Assembly (NCBI RefSeq): GCF_900048035.1
Contig: NZ_LN999832.1
Span: 434,001 to 498,000, forward strand
Length of the DNA: 64,000 nt
Direction: 5' to 3'
DNA from: Candidatus Gullanella endobia
Lineage (GTDB): Bacteria > Pseudomonadota > Gammaproteobacteria > Enterobacterales > Enterobacteriaceae
Shown here piece after piece: positions 22,119-34,132 of this stretch (the stretch's first letter is position 1; each line of letters opens with the position of its first letter). The notes beneath the pieces were generated by a model. The model did not search any database. It was given only the letters and a program-made list of their open reading frames with translations, and was not told the origin of the DNA. Both the position numbers and the translations under genes were made by a program.

Positions 22119-22595
22119 TTACAAATATTCAACCTTAAGAATTTCATATTCAACCTCTCCACCTGGAGTTTTGATAACTACAATATCTCCTTCTTCTTTA
22201 CTGACTAAACCCCTAGCAATTGGAGAATTAATAGAAATTAAGTTTTGCTTAAAATCAGCTTCATCATCACCAACGATGCGGTATGTTTGTTTTTCTTTGC
22301 TATCTAGGTTTTCTATGCTAACCATCGAGCCAAAAATAACACGATTACTTGGAGGTAGTTTAGTTACATCAATTACTTGTGCATTAGATAGTTTAGCTTC
22401 AATTTTCTGAATACGACTTTCACAGAAACCCTGTTGTTCTCTGGCAGCATGATATTCAGCATTTTCTTTTAAATCGCCATGTTCTCTAGCCTCAGTAAGA
22501 GAACGAATAATTTCTGGCCGGCGGATATTTTTAAGATACTCTAACTCTTCCTGCAGTTTTTCAGCACCGCGCAGGGTCATCGGAATTAAATTCAT
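22119..22595 (-). CDS. greA: Transcription elongation factor GreA
   Basis: GreA enters the RNA polymerase secondary channel and stimulates cleavage of backtracked RNA. The product from [18 protein letters not shown] is 158 aa, the E. coli length. The N-terminal coiled coil carries the acidic tip ([18 protein letters not shown]) and the C-terminal domain is intact to [11 protein letters not shown] at 22595 is chosen because GAGG lies 7 nt upstream; a 28-codon upstream extension is not conserved. In E. coli dacB is divergent from it; here the upstream 1.37 kb has no intact gene. Confidence 0.97.
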   Translation of the reverse strand: MNLIPMTLRGAEKLQEELEYLKNIRRPEIIRSLTEAREHGDLKENAEYHAAREQQGFCESRIQKIEAKLSNAQVIDVTKLPPSNRVIFGSMVSIENLDSKEKQTYRIVGDDEADFKQNLISINSPIARGLVSKEEGDIVVIKTPGGEVEYEILKVEYL

Positions 22596-23960
22596 AATTA
22601 TACCTCTAGATAAACTCTTTCTGCTAAGATAATTATATTCTTGAATTATATAGGTACTGACGTAATTTACATTTGGCATGTGCCATTTACTAACCGAAAA
22701 ACAAAAAAAAGAAACTACAGAATTTTTTAGGCTAACATTAGTTTTATATTTTTGATATATGTTTTACCGTAGAGTTAAATGTAAATCATTGTTTATTTTT
22801 ATCTATACTTTTATCGTAAAATGATAAGTGTATTGCTTTCTGTTTTTTTAAATTATAAGTTTTTATGCATTATTATAGAATTAATATTAATTAATACTTA
22901 TATAAAAGCAGATAATTTATCCTTGTAAATTACCATTGCTAATTGCAATTAGCAAATAAAGTATTATTTATAAATATAATAGATTTCAAGCTATTGCAAT
23001 ATTATTGCTGTTTTAAGTAAATTGTTGTTTTACTATTATATTTGAAACTACTATTCTTGCTATCATAAAGAGTTTTTAAAGGTTAATCTAACTAAATGAT
23101 CTGGTAGAAACTCTATATTTATATTTAAATGCTTATGAAGTATACCAAGCCTAATTATTCGCATGTTTTCTTTACAAAACAACATACGAATAATTTTACG
23201 AGTTGGACATAATATTAAGAATTAAACTATTTATTATCATCTGGTTATATAACCCTACTCCTTTAGAAAATTCTAGTGCAATCCTATTTTAAATATATAC
23301 TTTAAAGCATTTTAAAATGCTATAACCATTCTATTATGTATATGTCATTATAATTTTATTATCTATTATGTCGAATTTGAAAAATATTCGATTTTCTAGT
23401 CGTAGTTTTATCAATAAAATTTAATGAAAATTTTAACTAGGTAGGACACTTATCATATAAGTGATTAAGTTTTTTATAAAATAGAAAATATTTCTATCTA
23501 TAGTTGAAATTCTTTCTGTGATTCGTTTTTACCTTGTAAATAGTTACATAACAATAGCACTTTAAGTAGTGTTTTATTACCTATTAATAACCTAACTAAA
23601 TAGGAGAGGATATCATTAAATTCTATAATATATTTATCATTTTTAAATGAAAAAGATTATAGAACACACTTAACTGTTAAGTAACAAATAAAACTAACTA
23701 CTACGTTACTTGCTGATAAAATTATCCATAACTACCATAAGTAAAATTATTTCATCTCAACAACTTGTACTTAGAAAAAACCAAATCATATCATTATTTA
23801 GTAATATCAAAAAACATTCACTTAATAAAAAGCTCTTTAATTACGAAAAAATGAAAAAATAATAGAGTTAATATTACTCAATACTAATTAATAGATGGTA
23901 CTGTCTAAATTATCTTAAAATGTATCTTCAGATTTCGCATATTAGAATTAGCTAAGATAG
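22596..23960. other. Spacer at the dacB position
   Basis: E. coli has dacB here on the plus strand. The stretch of about 1.37 kb is close to dacB plus its flanks, but no segment is convincingly readable; a weak match to the active-site helix region starts at 22984 (see findings). Structures include the imperfect hairpin 23153-23195 (outer arms AATTATTCG/CGAATAATT) and the palindrome AGCATTTTAAAATGCT at 23306-23321. Confidence 0.5.
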
Positions 23961-25043
<1,083 letters not shown>

Positions 25044-25247
25044 TCACTTCTTATACGGCTTAATAATAGTATTATAATCCTCTATTAATCTAAAAATAAC
25101 TGGTCTAGAAAAGCGAATGCTGCGTCAATATCAATTTGATATTTATCTGAACTGCTATATACTAAATTATAAATAATAAGAATAGATAATGAATAAATAA
25201 AACTTTTAATTAAAATGTGAAATTTTATAAAAAATAAAGCAAAAAAC

Positions 25248-25505
25248 TTATTTGGTAACAACACTAACAAATTTGCGGTTCTTTGGCCCTTTTATTTCAA
25301 ATTTAATTTTACCTGTCACCAAAGCGAATAATGTATGATCTTTTCCACAACCTACATTAGTTAACGGGTGAAAACAGGTTCCACGTTGACGAACGATAAT
25401 ACTACCAGCATTTACCATTTCACCACCGAAATGTTTAACACCTAGACGTTTACTTTTTGAGTCTCGACCGTTACGTGTAGAGCCACCAGCTTTTTTATGT
25501 GCCAT
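25248..25505 (-). CDS. rpmA: 50S ribosomal protein L27
   Basis: L27 has an N-terminal tail that reaches the peptidyl-transferase centre. The 85 aa protein begins [20 protein letters not shown] and matches the E. coli length and sequence. It follows rplU by 15 nt, the usual rplU-rpmA operon. Confidence 0.98.
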   Translation of the reverse strand: MAHKKAGGSTRNGRDSKSKRLGVKHFGGEMVNAGSIIVRQRGTCFHPLTNVGCGKDHTLFALVTGKIKFEIKGPKNRKFVSVVTK

Positions 25506-25520
25506 AAGTTCACTCTTTTA

Positions 25521-25832
25521 TTAAACACTAATACTGGTAATTTTAACATCAGTAAAATATTGACGGTGGCCCTGGTGTTTACGGAAATGTTTCCGACGAC
25601 GAAATTTAATAACTATTACTTTATCGTCACGACCATGAGCTATGACTTCTGTTATAATCTTACCACCATTTACAAATGGACAACCGATCTGAATTTGATT
25701 ATGATTAATTATCAACATAATTTGATGAAATTCAATATTTTCACCTATTGCAGTATCTAACTTTTCAAGGCGAATAATTTGTCCTTCGCTTACTTGGTAT
25801 TGCTTACCACCACTTTGGAAAACTGCGTACAT
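25521..25832 (-). CDS. rplU: 50S ribosomal protein L21
   Basis: L21 binds domain II of 23S rRNA together with L20. The product from [18 protein letters not shown] is 103 aa, as in E. coli, with the family motif [16 protein letters not shown] near the C-terminus. ATG at 25832 has GGAG 6 nt upstream; a nine-residue upstream extension has no support. Divergent from it lies the fossil of ispB, as in E. coli. Confidence 0.97.
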   Translation of the reverse strand: MYAVFQSGGKQYQVSEGQIIRLEKLDTAIGENIEFHQIMLIINHNQIQIGCPFVNGGKIITEVIAHGRDDKVIVIKFRRRKHFRKHQGHRQYFTDVKITSISV

Positions 25833-26039
25833 AATAAACTCCACTTTCCATGTACTCAATCTATAATTATCTTAAGCGTTCTATAAATACTTATAATGAA
25901 ATAATAAATCCTATATTTTATTCAAAAACCTTGAATTTTATACAAAAATCTCACTAAAGATAAATGCAGAATATACATATTAAGATAAAATTATGGTTTT
26001 TCATTGTTATTTATCTCTTACATTTTAAAATGTAATTAG

Positions 26040-26510
26040 TAATATTGCTTTTGCCTACTATTTGATTTTTATATACAGGTTTAAGATCAATACAACAATT
26101 CTTAAAAATCTAAATTTTTAATGTTCTATAATAGAACAATCTAAGTGATTATATCATTAGCGACAATAATAAATATATTCTTCCTATAACTCAGTACTTA
26201 AAATTATAGAATGATATATTATCAAGATAAGCAGTACGTTACCAGTATTTCACTAATTAAATTCATCTATACAGTCATGTCGTTTTATGATGATACGATA
26301 AATAACTCTAACATGTGCTGTAATAAAGCTATAATTGATATTATATTCAGTAATAATACTAGTATTACTAATGATAATTCATTTATTTGAAAATGATATT
26401 TTTAGTCTTCTTATTATTTTATCCGGTTTCGATTTCTTACAAGAAGAAATGTTAAAAAACTATAATGATTATGTTGGCACTATTTTGTACTCGATGAAAG
26501 AAAAATCTCA
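26040..26510 (+). pseudogene. ispB: Decayed ispB (octaprenyl diphosphate synthase)
   Basis: IspB makes the C40 side chain of ubiquinone and menaquinone. In E. coli it is divergent from rplU, as here. From 26253 the plus strand reads LIKFIYTVMSFYDDTINNSN then MCCNKAIIDIIFSNNTS, aligning without gaps to LIEFIHTATLLHDDVVDESD and MRRGKATANAAFGNAAS of E. coli IspB, and FIY follows after a one-base shift. The first Asp-rich motif (DDVVD) has become DDTIN. At 26458-26502 NYNDYVGTILYSMKE matches DYGRYLGTAFQLIDD. Stops between the segments show it is dead. The 5' limit is inferred from residue number. Confidence 0.88.
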
Positions 26511-27186
26511 TTAATCTTAACATTAAGGTGAGTATATTGAAATTTCTCTAAACTAATATATTGAAATTATCTTAAACTAACTGAATTAGATTAATTTATC
26601 TTAGATGTACTAAATAGCTATTTTTAGATAAATGTTTTTCTTTTTGTATTAAAGAAATTATTATAACCTAATTTTTAGATAATTTGTAAAATGATCAAAA
26701 TATTTAGTAGATTAGTTACTTATTTACATATAAAAGGGAGGATAATAAATTGTGTTTTTTTCAAAAATTGTTAATAGATCTTATCCAAGATTTCTAATCT
26801 TTTTTCATATAGAACTGATATTCTAATTGATAAATTTTAAAATAAGTATTTCTTATCTTATCCGATAAATTATTACTAAGTATATTCTGAAGCTTTTTCA
26901 AAAGAACATTATTATTATTTTTCTGCCTATTTATCTTAAATATAGCTAGAAATAGCTCTAAACGTATGCTTACTTTTAATATTATTATGATTTATAATAG
27001 TATGAAATACCACTTTTAGCTTATATATCTTCTTATATCTCTTAGCTTATCCTATCTAAGTAATTAATTATTAATTTGTCACGAATTTATTATTTCTTCA
27101 TTATTTATGAATGAAGATTTTTCTTTTTTTAAATAGAAAAATCTAATATAAAAATTAGAATGTTACTGTAAAACTTCATAACTAAG
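26511..27186. other. Spacer holding the junction of two ancestral chromosome blocks
   Basis: No gene is seen. On the left the order is that of E. coli 71 min (ending with the ispB fossil), on the right that of E. coli 96 min (starting with mpl), so an old rearrangement end lies here. No repeat, tRNA or insertion-sequence remnant marks the junction. Confidence 0.6.
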
Positions 27187-28557
27187 CTATTTTTCTAGAT
27201 GATGTAAAAGCTTAGAACAAATATTATCAAAATCACCATTGCTCATTACCAAAATGTGATCCCCTGGCTGTGTACTGTTTACTATCATTTCTACTAACGT
27301 ATCAATATTAGCGCTACAATGTGCTGGCTGTATACAGGCTTCTACGACTTCTCGTACTTGCCAGGTAATATACTGTGACTGATTATAGTATGATTGATAG
27401 AGAAATACTTCATCTGCTCGTCTAAGTGATGACGCTAGTTCATTTTTAGATAAGCCCATCTTCATCGTATTAGAACGAAGTTCAAGAACAGCAATAATAC
27501 GTACTATGTTACCTACTTTGCTACGAAGTGCTGCTAGAGTCTCCAGGATAGCAGTAGGATGATGGGCAAAATCATCATAAATCGTTACACTATTAACAGT
27601 CCCTTTCAATTCAAGGCGCCTACGAGCATTAATAAATCTATCTAGTACTAAACAAGCATCCGACGGATTTACGCCGATATGGCGAGCTGCAGCTATAGCC
27701 ATCAGCGCGTTATGCATATTATGCTCACCTACTAATTTCCAGTTAACTGTACCAATTAGCTCATCGTGAAAAAAAACTTCAAAACAACTGGCATCTAATG
27801 TTATTTTATTTACCCACCATACGCCTCCTTCAGCACTGCATTCCGTTTCGCTCCAGCAACCCATTTCTAGAGTCTTTTTAAGATTGATATCGTTATTCGG
27901 AAAAATAATTCTTCCTTTTCCCGGTACTATACGAATTAGATGATGGAATTGTTTTTGAATCGCTTTGAGATCATCGAAAATATCAGCATGATCAAATTCT
28001 AGATTATTTAAAATGAGAGTTCTTGGACAATAATGAATAAATTTTGACCTCTTATCAAAAAAAGCACAATCATATTCATCTGCTTCAACGACAAAAAATG
28101 GTTTATTACCAAGACGGGCTGAAACTGTAAAATTACCAGGTACACCTCCAATTATAAAACCAGGTTTATAACCGAATTCTTCTAAAATCCAAGTAACTAT
28201 ACCAGTTGTCGTTGTTTTTCCATGAGTGCCGGCGACTGCTATTACCCAACGCTTTTCTAGAACATAATCATGCAACCACTGCGGACCAGAAATGTAAGGG
28301 ATACCGCGTTCTAGTATCGCTTCTACACAAGGATTACCTCGGGTCATAGCATTGCCAATAATGACTAAATCTGGTTCTGGATCAAGCTGTGCTGGATCGT
28401 AACCTTGAATTAAATTAATTCCCTGCTCTTTCAATAGAGTGCTCATCGGCGGATAAGTATTATAATCTGAACCGGTAACTTCATCCCCTAAAGAACGCGA
28501 TAGAATTGCTAAACCACTCATAAAAGTACCGCAGATACCAAGAATATGAATGCGCAT
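27187..28557 (-). CDS. mpl: UDP-MurNAc:L-Ala-gamma-D-Glu-meso-DAP ligase (murein recycling)
   Basis: Mpl reattaches recycled murein tripeptide to UDP-MurNAc, bypassing MurC, MurD and MurE. The 456 aa protein (E. coli 457) begins MRIHILGICGTFMSGLA and has the ATP loop AGTHGKTTTT at 109-118 and central-domain residues VEADEYDCAFFDKRSKF. It resembles MurC, but the start, length and place next to the fbp fossil (divergent fbp-mpl as in E. coli) support Mpl. Keeping a recycling enzyme while glmM is dead suggests UDP-MurNAc still comes from somewhere. Confidence 0.95.
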   Translation of the reverse strand: MRIHILGICGTFMSGLAILSRSLGDEVTGSDYNTYPPMSTLLKEQGINLIQGYDPAQLDPEPDLVIIGNAMTRGNPCVEAILERGIPYISGPQWLHDYVLEKRWVIAVAGTHGKTTTTGIVTWILEEFGYKPGFIIGGVPGNFTVSARLGNKPFFVVEADEYDCAFFDKRSKFIHYCPRTLILNNLEFDHADIFDDLKAIQKQFHHLIRIVPGKGRIIFPNNDINLKKTLEMGCWSETECSAEGGVWWVNKITLDASCFEVFFHDELIGTVNWKLVGEHNMHNALMAIAAARHIGVNPSDACLVLDRFINARRRLELKGTVNSVTIYDDFAHHPTAILETLAALRSKVGNIVRIIAVLELRSNTMKMGLSKNELASSLRRADEVFLYQSYYNQSQYITWQVREVVEACIQPAHCSANIDTLVEMIVNSTQPGDHILVMSNGDFDNICSKLLHHLEK

Positions 28558-28682
28558 AATTCTTCCATTTTTAGATGCGTATCACTACCTATTTAGTATT
28601 TCGGATAATTAATAAAAATTATATTATATGATGTAATAGCATTTTATTTAAACTAAATTAAAATAGATCAATATGTTATAGA

Positions 28683-29070
28683 AAAAGATATACTACTTTT
28701 ATTAGTAGTTTTTGGTTATTTTTAAAGATGTATAAATCTATCATAAAACTTTAAATGAACATACTTTTTAAAAGTAATAGTATTTTATATGTTATGAGCA
28801 ATGTTTACTGCGTTACTTTCAACGAACATAATAAAAATTTTTGATTAAACTATTTACTGTCATATAAAATAAAATAGTACTATTGTATAGTAAATATTAG
28901 TTTAGATTAAAACTTAAACATTTAAGTCTTATAGATAATTAATTATTTTTAATAAAAGAATGAAAGTAGTACTAAAGCACTTAGAAATAACAAATATGTT
29001 GCATTAGTAGATACGCTAGATACTTTATTGTTCTAATAAATTTTTTATTTTTTAGATATGACAGAAAAAC
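28683..29070 (+). pseudogene. fbp: Decayed fbp (fructose-1,6-bisphosphatase)
   Basis: Fbp is the gluconeogenic phosphatase and lies divergent from mpl in E. coli, the arrangement here. At 28992-29030 the plus strand reads KYVALVDTLDTLL, matching KYVVLMDPLDGSS of the metal site at 7 of 13 positions; just upstream VV in a shifted frame fits EIVVFEG. The residue number (about 104) places codon 1 near 28683, 126 nt from mpl, close to the expected spacing. The loss of the GSS residues and several stops mean it is dead. Only this segment is clearly readable. Confidence 0.62.
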
Positions 29071-29372
29071 TACAATAAAGGTTATATGTTTATAATTTAA
29101 CAGTACTCGTTATAAATTTGTTCTGTTTTATTTATTTATATAACGTTAATGATTAATTATATAGAATATTTTATATAATTATCGAATGATATTTAAATCA
29201 AAAAATAATTTATCAGCATAGAATATCTTATAATATATCCTTATTATATTCTATATCGCTATTAGTACAGCGATTTTAGCCATGTAATTTTTTCACGTTA
29301 GTGTGCATATTTTTGTGATAATAAATTAATTACACTAATTATTTCACCAGTATTTAAGTTTAAGGAAAGAAT

Positions 29373-29897
29373 ATGAGTCTAAATCAGATAACAGAAGGTA
29401 AAGATTTTCCGGAAAGTATTTATGTAATCATCGAAATTTCAGCTAATTCGTATCCTATTAAATATGAAGTTGACAAAGAAAGTGGCGCTCTTTTTGTTGA
29501 TCGCTTCATTTCCACCACGATGTTCTACCCTTGTAATTATGGTTATATCAATCGTACGCTTTCCTTAGATGGCGATCCAGTAGATGTACTAGTGCCAACA
29601 CCTTATCCATTACAACCTGGCTCTGTAATATGTTGCCGTCCGATTGGATTGCTAAGAATGATTGATGAATCTGGCGAAGATGCTAAACTATTAGCGGTAC
29701 CGCATAATAAAGTATCAAACGAATATGATCATATCAAAGATATCAAGGATCTACAACCATTACTACGTGCACAAATTACTCATTTTTTCGAGCATTATAA
29801 AGATTTAGAAGATGGGAAATGGGTTAAAATAGACGGATGGGATAATGCAGAAGCAGCTAAATCAGAAATTATTGCCTCCTTTTTTCGTGCTAAATAA
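29373..29897 (+). CDS. ppa: Inorganic pyrophosphatase
   Basis: Ppa hydrolyses pyrophosphate, pulling polymerisation and activation reactions forward. The 174 aa protein (E. coli 176) has the metal site [16 protein letters not shown] with D66, D68 and D71, and D103 in SGEDAKL. Start ATG 29373 has AAGGA 6 nt upstream. It is one of the few plus-strand genes here and stands alone, with about 0.8 and 1.7 kb of gene-free DNA on its two sides. Confidence 0.98.
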   Translation: MSLNQITEGKDFPESIYVIIEISANSYPIKYEVDKESGALFVDRFISTTMFYPCNYGYINRTLSLDGDPVDVLVPTPYPLQPGSVICCRPIGLLRMIDESGEDAKLLAVPHNKVSNEYDHIKDIKDLQPLLRAQITHFFEHYKDLEDGKWVKIDGWDNAEAAKSEIIASFFRAK

Positions 29898-31606
29898 TTA
29901 ATTATTACGCTGATAAAAATCGAGTGATTTCATCGTTGTATACACTGAATGTTATACATAGTGAATGCATTATTCTCAATACTATCGCTAAGTAATGATT
30001 AAAATTTTAAAATTCGTAGTTCTGATAACAGAATCTCATAGTAAATAAGTGTTTGTCATTTATTAGATATTTTCTATTTACGTTTACAGGTTGACATAAA
30101 TAATAATTTTTCATAATCAAAAAATTCAAAATAACAGATTACAGATAAAATTTAGACATCGTACGATAATATAGATTTAACATCACAGTATTAAAATATT
30201 TATACCGTATTTTACCTGAAGATCAATTCGAATATCTTCGTTGAAAATTCATTTGAAATCATTATTAGCTCTTTAATATTCAAAACTAGTTTAATTACTG
30301 TAATCTACAATGCTATTAAAAATAGAATTATATTTATACGACATAAGAGGTATTCAAATCCCATTTATACAGTAAATAAGATAGTGTTTCTTTTAGAATT
30401 TAACCAGATTAGAAGCAACTTCTAGCTTTGTGTGAGCATTTAATTCGATTACATAATTCTATGAAATAATATCATTTTTAGTATTATTTGGATTATGGAT
30501 AACTTCAATATTTAGGTAATATTGATTAATTAGGTTATAAAATAACAATTAACTTTTATTTACAATCAAATTTTTATCTGTAATATTAAAAGTGTTTTAA
30601 TAGGACATTATCTTTTGTGTTAGTAATTGCTAATTGTTTATTCTGAAATACCTTTAAGTTATTCGTTAATCTACCCTTTAGGTTAAAGATACAAAGCTAT
30701 ATGTTGGAGTAGATATAAGCAAATAAGTTTTAACTGACGTTAAATAAAGCTGCAGTTTTTATCCAACAGCATTTCTAGACCTAGAATCTGCGTTATATTG
30801 GTGAATAACTAGATACTTTGTACATTTATAAACAAATATAGAACTTTCATTTCTCTTTTTTTAACTTAGTCAGTTTAATTAACCTACTTACAATTAAATT
30901 AAATTAAACTTTTAAAAAGTAAAATTAACAAATTAGTACTGGTAAAAGTGCTATTCTATGGCTGTCAATCATAACAAAGATATCAAAATACTATTGATCA
31001 CTAATTAATACTAATCTTTCCGACAATATTATGCTAAATTTAGCAATGAGTAGTACGTATCCAATTTTTGAAATAGTTATTACTAATATTTTTACTAAAC
31101 AGCTTAAAAGCCAGCCTTTATTAAATAAATATTGAATTTTAGCATACAAAATTCTATTAATAACATTTTTAATGTTATAGTTAACTTTTTTGCTATTAAA
31201 GTTAAATTTTTCTTAGTTACTAAAACTCAAGATATTTATCTAGTTGCTAAAAATACTTTTATTATTTGTTAGCAATGTGTACTTTAGTATTACAAAACGA
31301 AAATAGTTAAATAACACACTTATCTATTAATATACACTGATGTTAATTTTTTTTTTGATATATACAGATCTATACGTTAGGATTTTAATAGAAAAATTTT
31401 GTCAAAAACAATATTCTATAAATAGATTTTTGCATTTTCGCTTAATAATATAACTTCTTAATATGAGAATTTTTATGCATTTTCTCAATTAAATTATATT
31501 TTCATATTGTATTATATCCACCATTTTACAAAGATTTATGCATAATCTTTCCTTATCTTAAAAATAATAAATATAAAGTTCTTTTTAAGATTGCTTGATC
31601 TCATAA
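29898..31606. other. Gene-free spacer between ppa and rplI
   Basis: E. coli carries many genes between ppa and rplI; none is recognisable. A short frame at 30697-30723 reads LYVGVDISK, reminiscent of the start of an IS110-type transposase (see findings). A 10-bp repeat with a 17-nt loop (ATCTTAAAAA/TTTTTAAGAT, 31555-31591) lies just downstream of rplI and may mark its mRNA end. Confidence 0.6.
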
Positions 31607-32059
31607 TTACACTTTAGGAGAAATGAGTACATTTAAGCTCACAAAAGTTTTACTATCCAGTTGAATGTTAACTTCGTGATCACCGATCGTTCGCAAAACA
31701 CCATTAGGCAGACGAACTTCGCTTTTAGTAACAGCAATACCTGTAGCAGTGATTGCGTTGGCGATATCTCGATTACCAATAGAACCGAACAGTTTACCTT
31801 CATCGCCTGCTCTAGATACAATGGTGATACTACCCAGTTTCTTAATTTTCTCAGCACGTGCTTTAGATACAGCTTGAGTTTCCGCTAGTTTAGCTTCGAG
31901 CTTAGCGCGATATATCTTAAAATGTTCTATATTTTTTTTAGTAGCTACTACGGCTTTTCCTTTTGGAATCAAGTAGTTACGAGCGTAACCAGATTTAACA
32001 TTAACTTGTTCACCTAAATTACCTAGATTAATAACTTTATCAAGTAGAATTATTTGCAT
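31607..32059 (-). CDS. rplI: 50S ribosomal protein L9
   Basis: L9 binds 23S rRNA at the base of L1 and reaches out from the ribosome; it helps hold the reading frame. The 150 aa protein (E. coli 149) begins [20 protein letters not shown], with [13 protein letters not shown] and the long central helix. Last gene of the rpsF-priB-rpsR-rplI cluster, 38 nt after rpsR. Confidence 0.97.
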   Translation of the reverse strand: MQIILLDKVINLGNLGEQVNVKSGYARNYLIPKGKAVVATKKNIEHFKIYRAKLEAKLAETQAVSKARAEKIKKLGSITIVSRAGDEGKLFGSIGNRDIANAITATGIAVTKSEVRLPNGVLRTIGDHEVNIQLDSKTFVSLNVLISPKV

Positions 32060-32097
32060 TACCTTATTCTCTTAAATGCTTAATAGATAACAATAAA

Positions 32098-32647
<550 letters not shown>

Positions 32648-32653
32648 TATTAA

Positions 32654-33049
32654 TTACTCTTCAGAATTCTCAATGTTAAAATCTCCCTTATTGTCGATGA
32701 CAAAATATTCACGATTTTCACGGTGTTCATCTTTTATTTTAATCATTGGAGATGCTTCAGTTACTGCATGCTTAACGCGCATAATCATACTTCGGATAAC
32801 AGCATCATTAAAGCGGAAAGCAGTTTCCAGATCATTAATTACTTCTTTAGGTACTTCTATATTTAATAGAACATAATGGGCTTTATGTAATTTGTTAATT
32901 GGATAAGCTACCTGACGGCGACCCCAGTCTTCCAAACGGTGAATCTGACCTTTAGCATTAGTAATTAATGTGCTATAACGTTCGATCATACCAGAAACTT
33001 GTTCGCTTTGGTCAGGATGGATCATAAAAACAATTTCATAATGATGCAT
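32654..33049 (-). CDS. rpsF: 30S ribosomal protein S6
   Basis: S6 pairs with S18 on the 30S platform. The 131 aa protein (E. coli 131) begins [18 protein letters not shown] and ends in the acidic stretch NIENSEE, the region that receives extra glutamates from RimK in E. coli. AAGGAG lies 7 nt before ATG 33049. The leader (33065-33098) has a stem-loop where S6:S18 binds its own mRNA in related bacteria, so the operon may still be autoregulated. Confidence 0.97.
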   Translation of the reverse strand: MHHYEIVFMIHPDQSEQVSGMIERYSTLITNAKGQIHRLEDWGRRQVAYPINKLHKAHYVLLNIEVPKEVINDLETAFRFNDAVIRSMIMRVKHAVTEASPMIKIKDEHRENREYFVIDNKGDFNIENSEE

Positions 33050-33064
33050 AAAACTGCTCCTTAC

Positions 33065-33098
33065 GGATTATTCAGCCTCCGATTAGGGCGATTAATAA
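33065..33098 (-). promoter_or_regulatory. rpsF leader stem-loop, candidate S6:S18 autoregulatory site
   Basis: On the minus strand TTATT pairs with AATAA as the outer stem, and an inner GCC/GGC encloses CTAATCGGA. The block AATCGCCCTAATCGGAGGC is unusually GC-rich for a spacer and, as I recall it, nearly the same as the E. coli rpsF leader. It lies just upstream of the Shine-Dalgarno AAGGAG. Homology to the S6:S18-binding motif is inferred. Confidence 0.5.
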
Positions 33099-33145
33099 GT
33101 GACCACGGAAGCAAGGAACGTAATAAGTAATGTAATTTAAACAGG

Positions 33146-33151
33146 ATTATA
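33146..33151 (-). promoter_or_regulatory. Candidate -10 element for the rpsF operon
   Basis: A perfect TATAAT lies about 97 nt upstream of rpsF on the minus strand. The best -35 (TTCTTT, 15-nt spacer) is weak. TATAAT is common by chance in DNA this AT-rich, so this is only a candidate. Confidence 0.35.
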
Positions 33152-34132
33152 CTTTTTCGACTAACAAAAGAATTAGAATAAGTTTTTTCCTGTTATTTAC
33201 GTTAAATACTAACGTTGATAATATTTAGTTAATATTTAATTTATTTAGGCTATGAATACATCATAGCGGGTAATAGTGATAAACACAACTAAAAGTACTT
33301 TGCATAGTCTATAGTTCGTATAGCATAACTAGTAGAATACTGGTATGACTATAAAGTTTTATTAATAAACTTATTTCTAGATTATTTATGACAATTAATC
33401 AGAGTAAGCCAAATTTACGTAGTGTGATTATACCTTTATAAAAGGATACGGATATTAACATACTGTCCATCAATTTATTCAAATTAACGATAGTAGATAT
33501 ACACCAATATGGTGGTCATTATTTTTCGTGGAATGTTTTAAAAAATTAAATTTTTTGATTATTTGAAGATAAGCACTATGTAATATTATTTACAGTATAT
33601 TTTATAATTAAACCTACTTTAACGTATATCTAAATATGTATAATTATAATAAAATAATAGTATCGATAATAGTAAAATATCATGCGCTTATTGGTATTAT
33701 ATACCAATTTGGTATCTACGAGGTATCAATAATACACCTTACTATATAATTCCCTATTCACTATTGCACATAAATTATTCTATCTTATCACCGTATTATT
33801 TAGTCTTTATTTACATTACTATAGATGTGGTTATTACTATATTTCAATAATCTATTACACTGAAGTTTTTTAATAAATAGCTTCTTATTCTAAGCTTCTT
33901 ACATATCTTGTTATTACTATAGTGTTGTGCTTTTAAATGAAAAAATGAGTTTAAATATTTATATTAAAAACAGTTTTAATTAGATAAAAAATTAAACTAT
34001 AAAAATAAAATATTAATACAAAAATATTATTTCTAACTAAATTATAATAACTATAAAGCGTAATTTTACCAGATTTTAATGAAAATAATCAGTCTATTCC
34101 TAATATAGGTTGATGAGCTGATAGTTTCAGGA
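33152..34132. other. Gene-free spacer between rpsF and rlmB
   Basis: No intact gene or recognisable fossil. E. coli has a long run of accessory and sugar-acid genes here, all absent. Confidence 0.6.

Noticed and set aside
25085-25270. 61-codon hydrophobic minus-strand frame overlapping the end of rpmA
   Set aside because: It is AT-driven, has no ribosome-binding site or recognisable family, and overlaps a conserved gene; its Phe/Ile/Leu richness follows from base composition.
28690-28712. ACTACT/AGTAGT stem followed by T-rich run between mpl and the fbp fossil
   Set aside because: Only 6 bp, on the strand with no upstream gene; probably chance.
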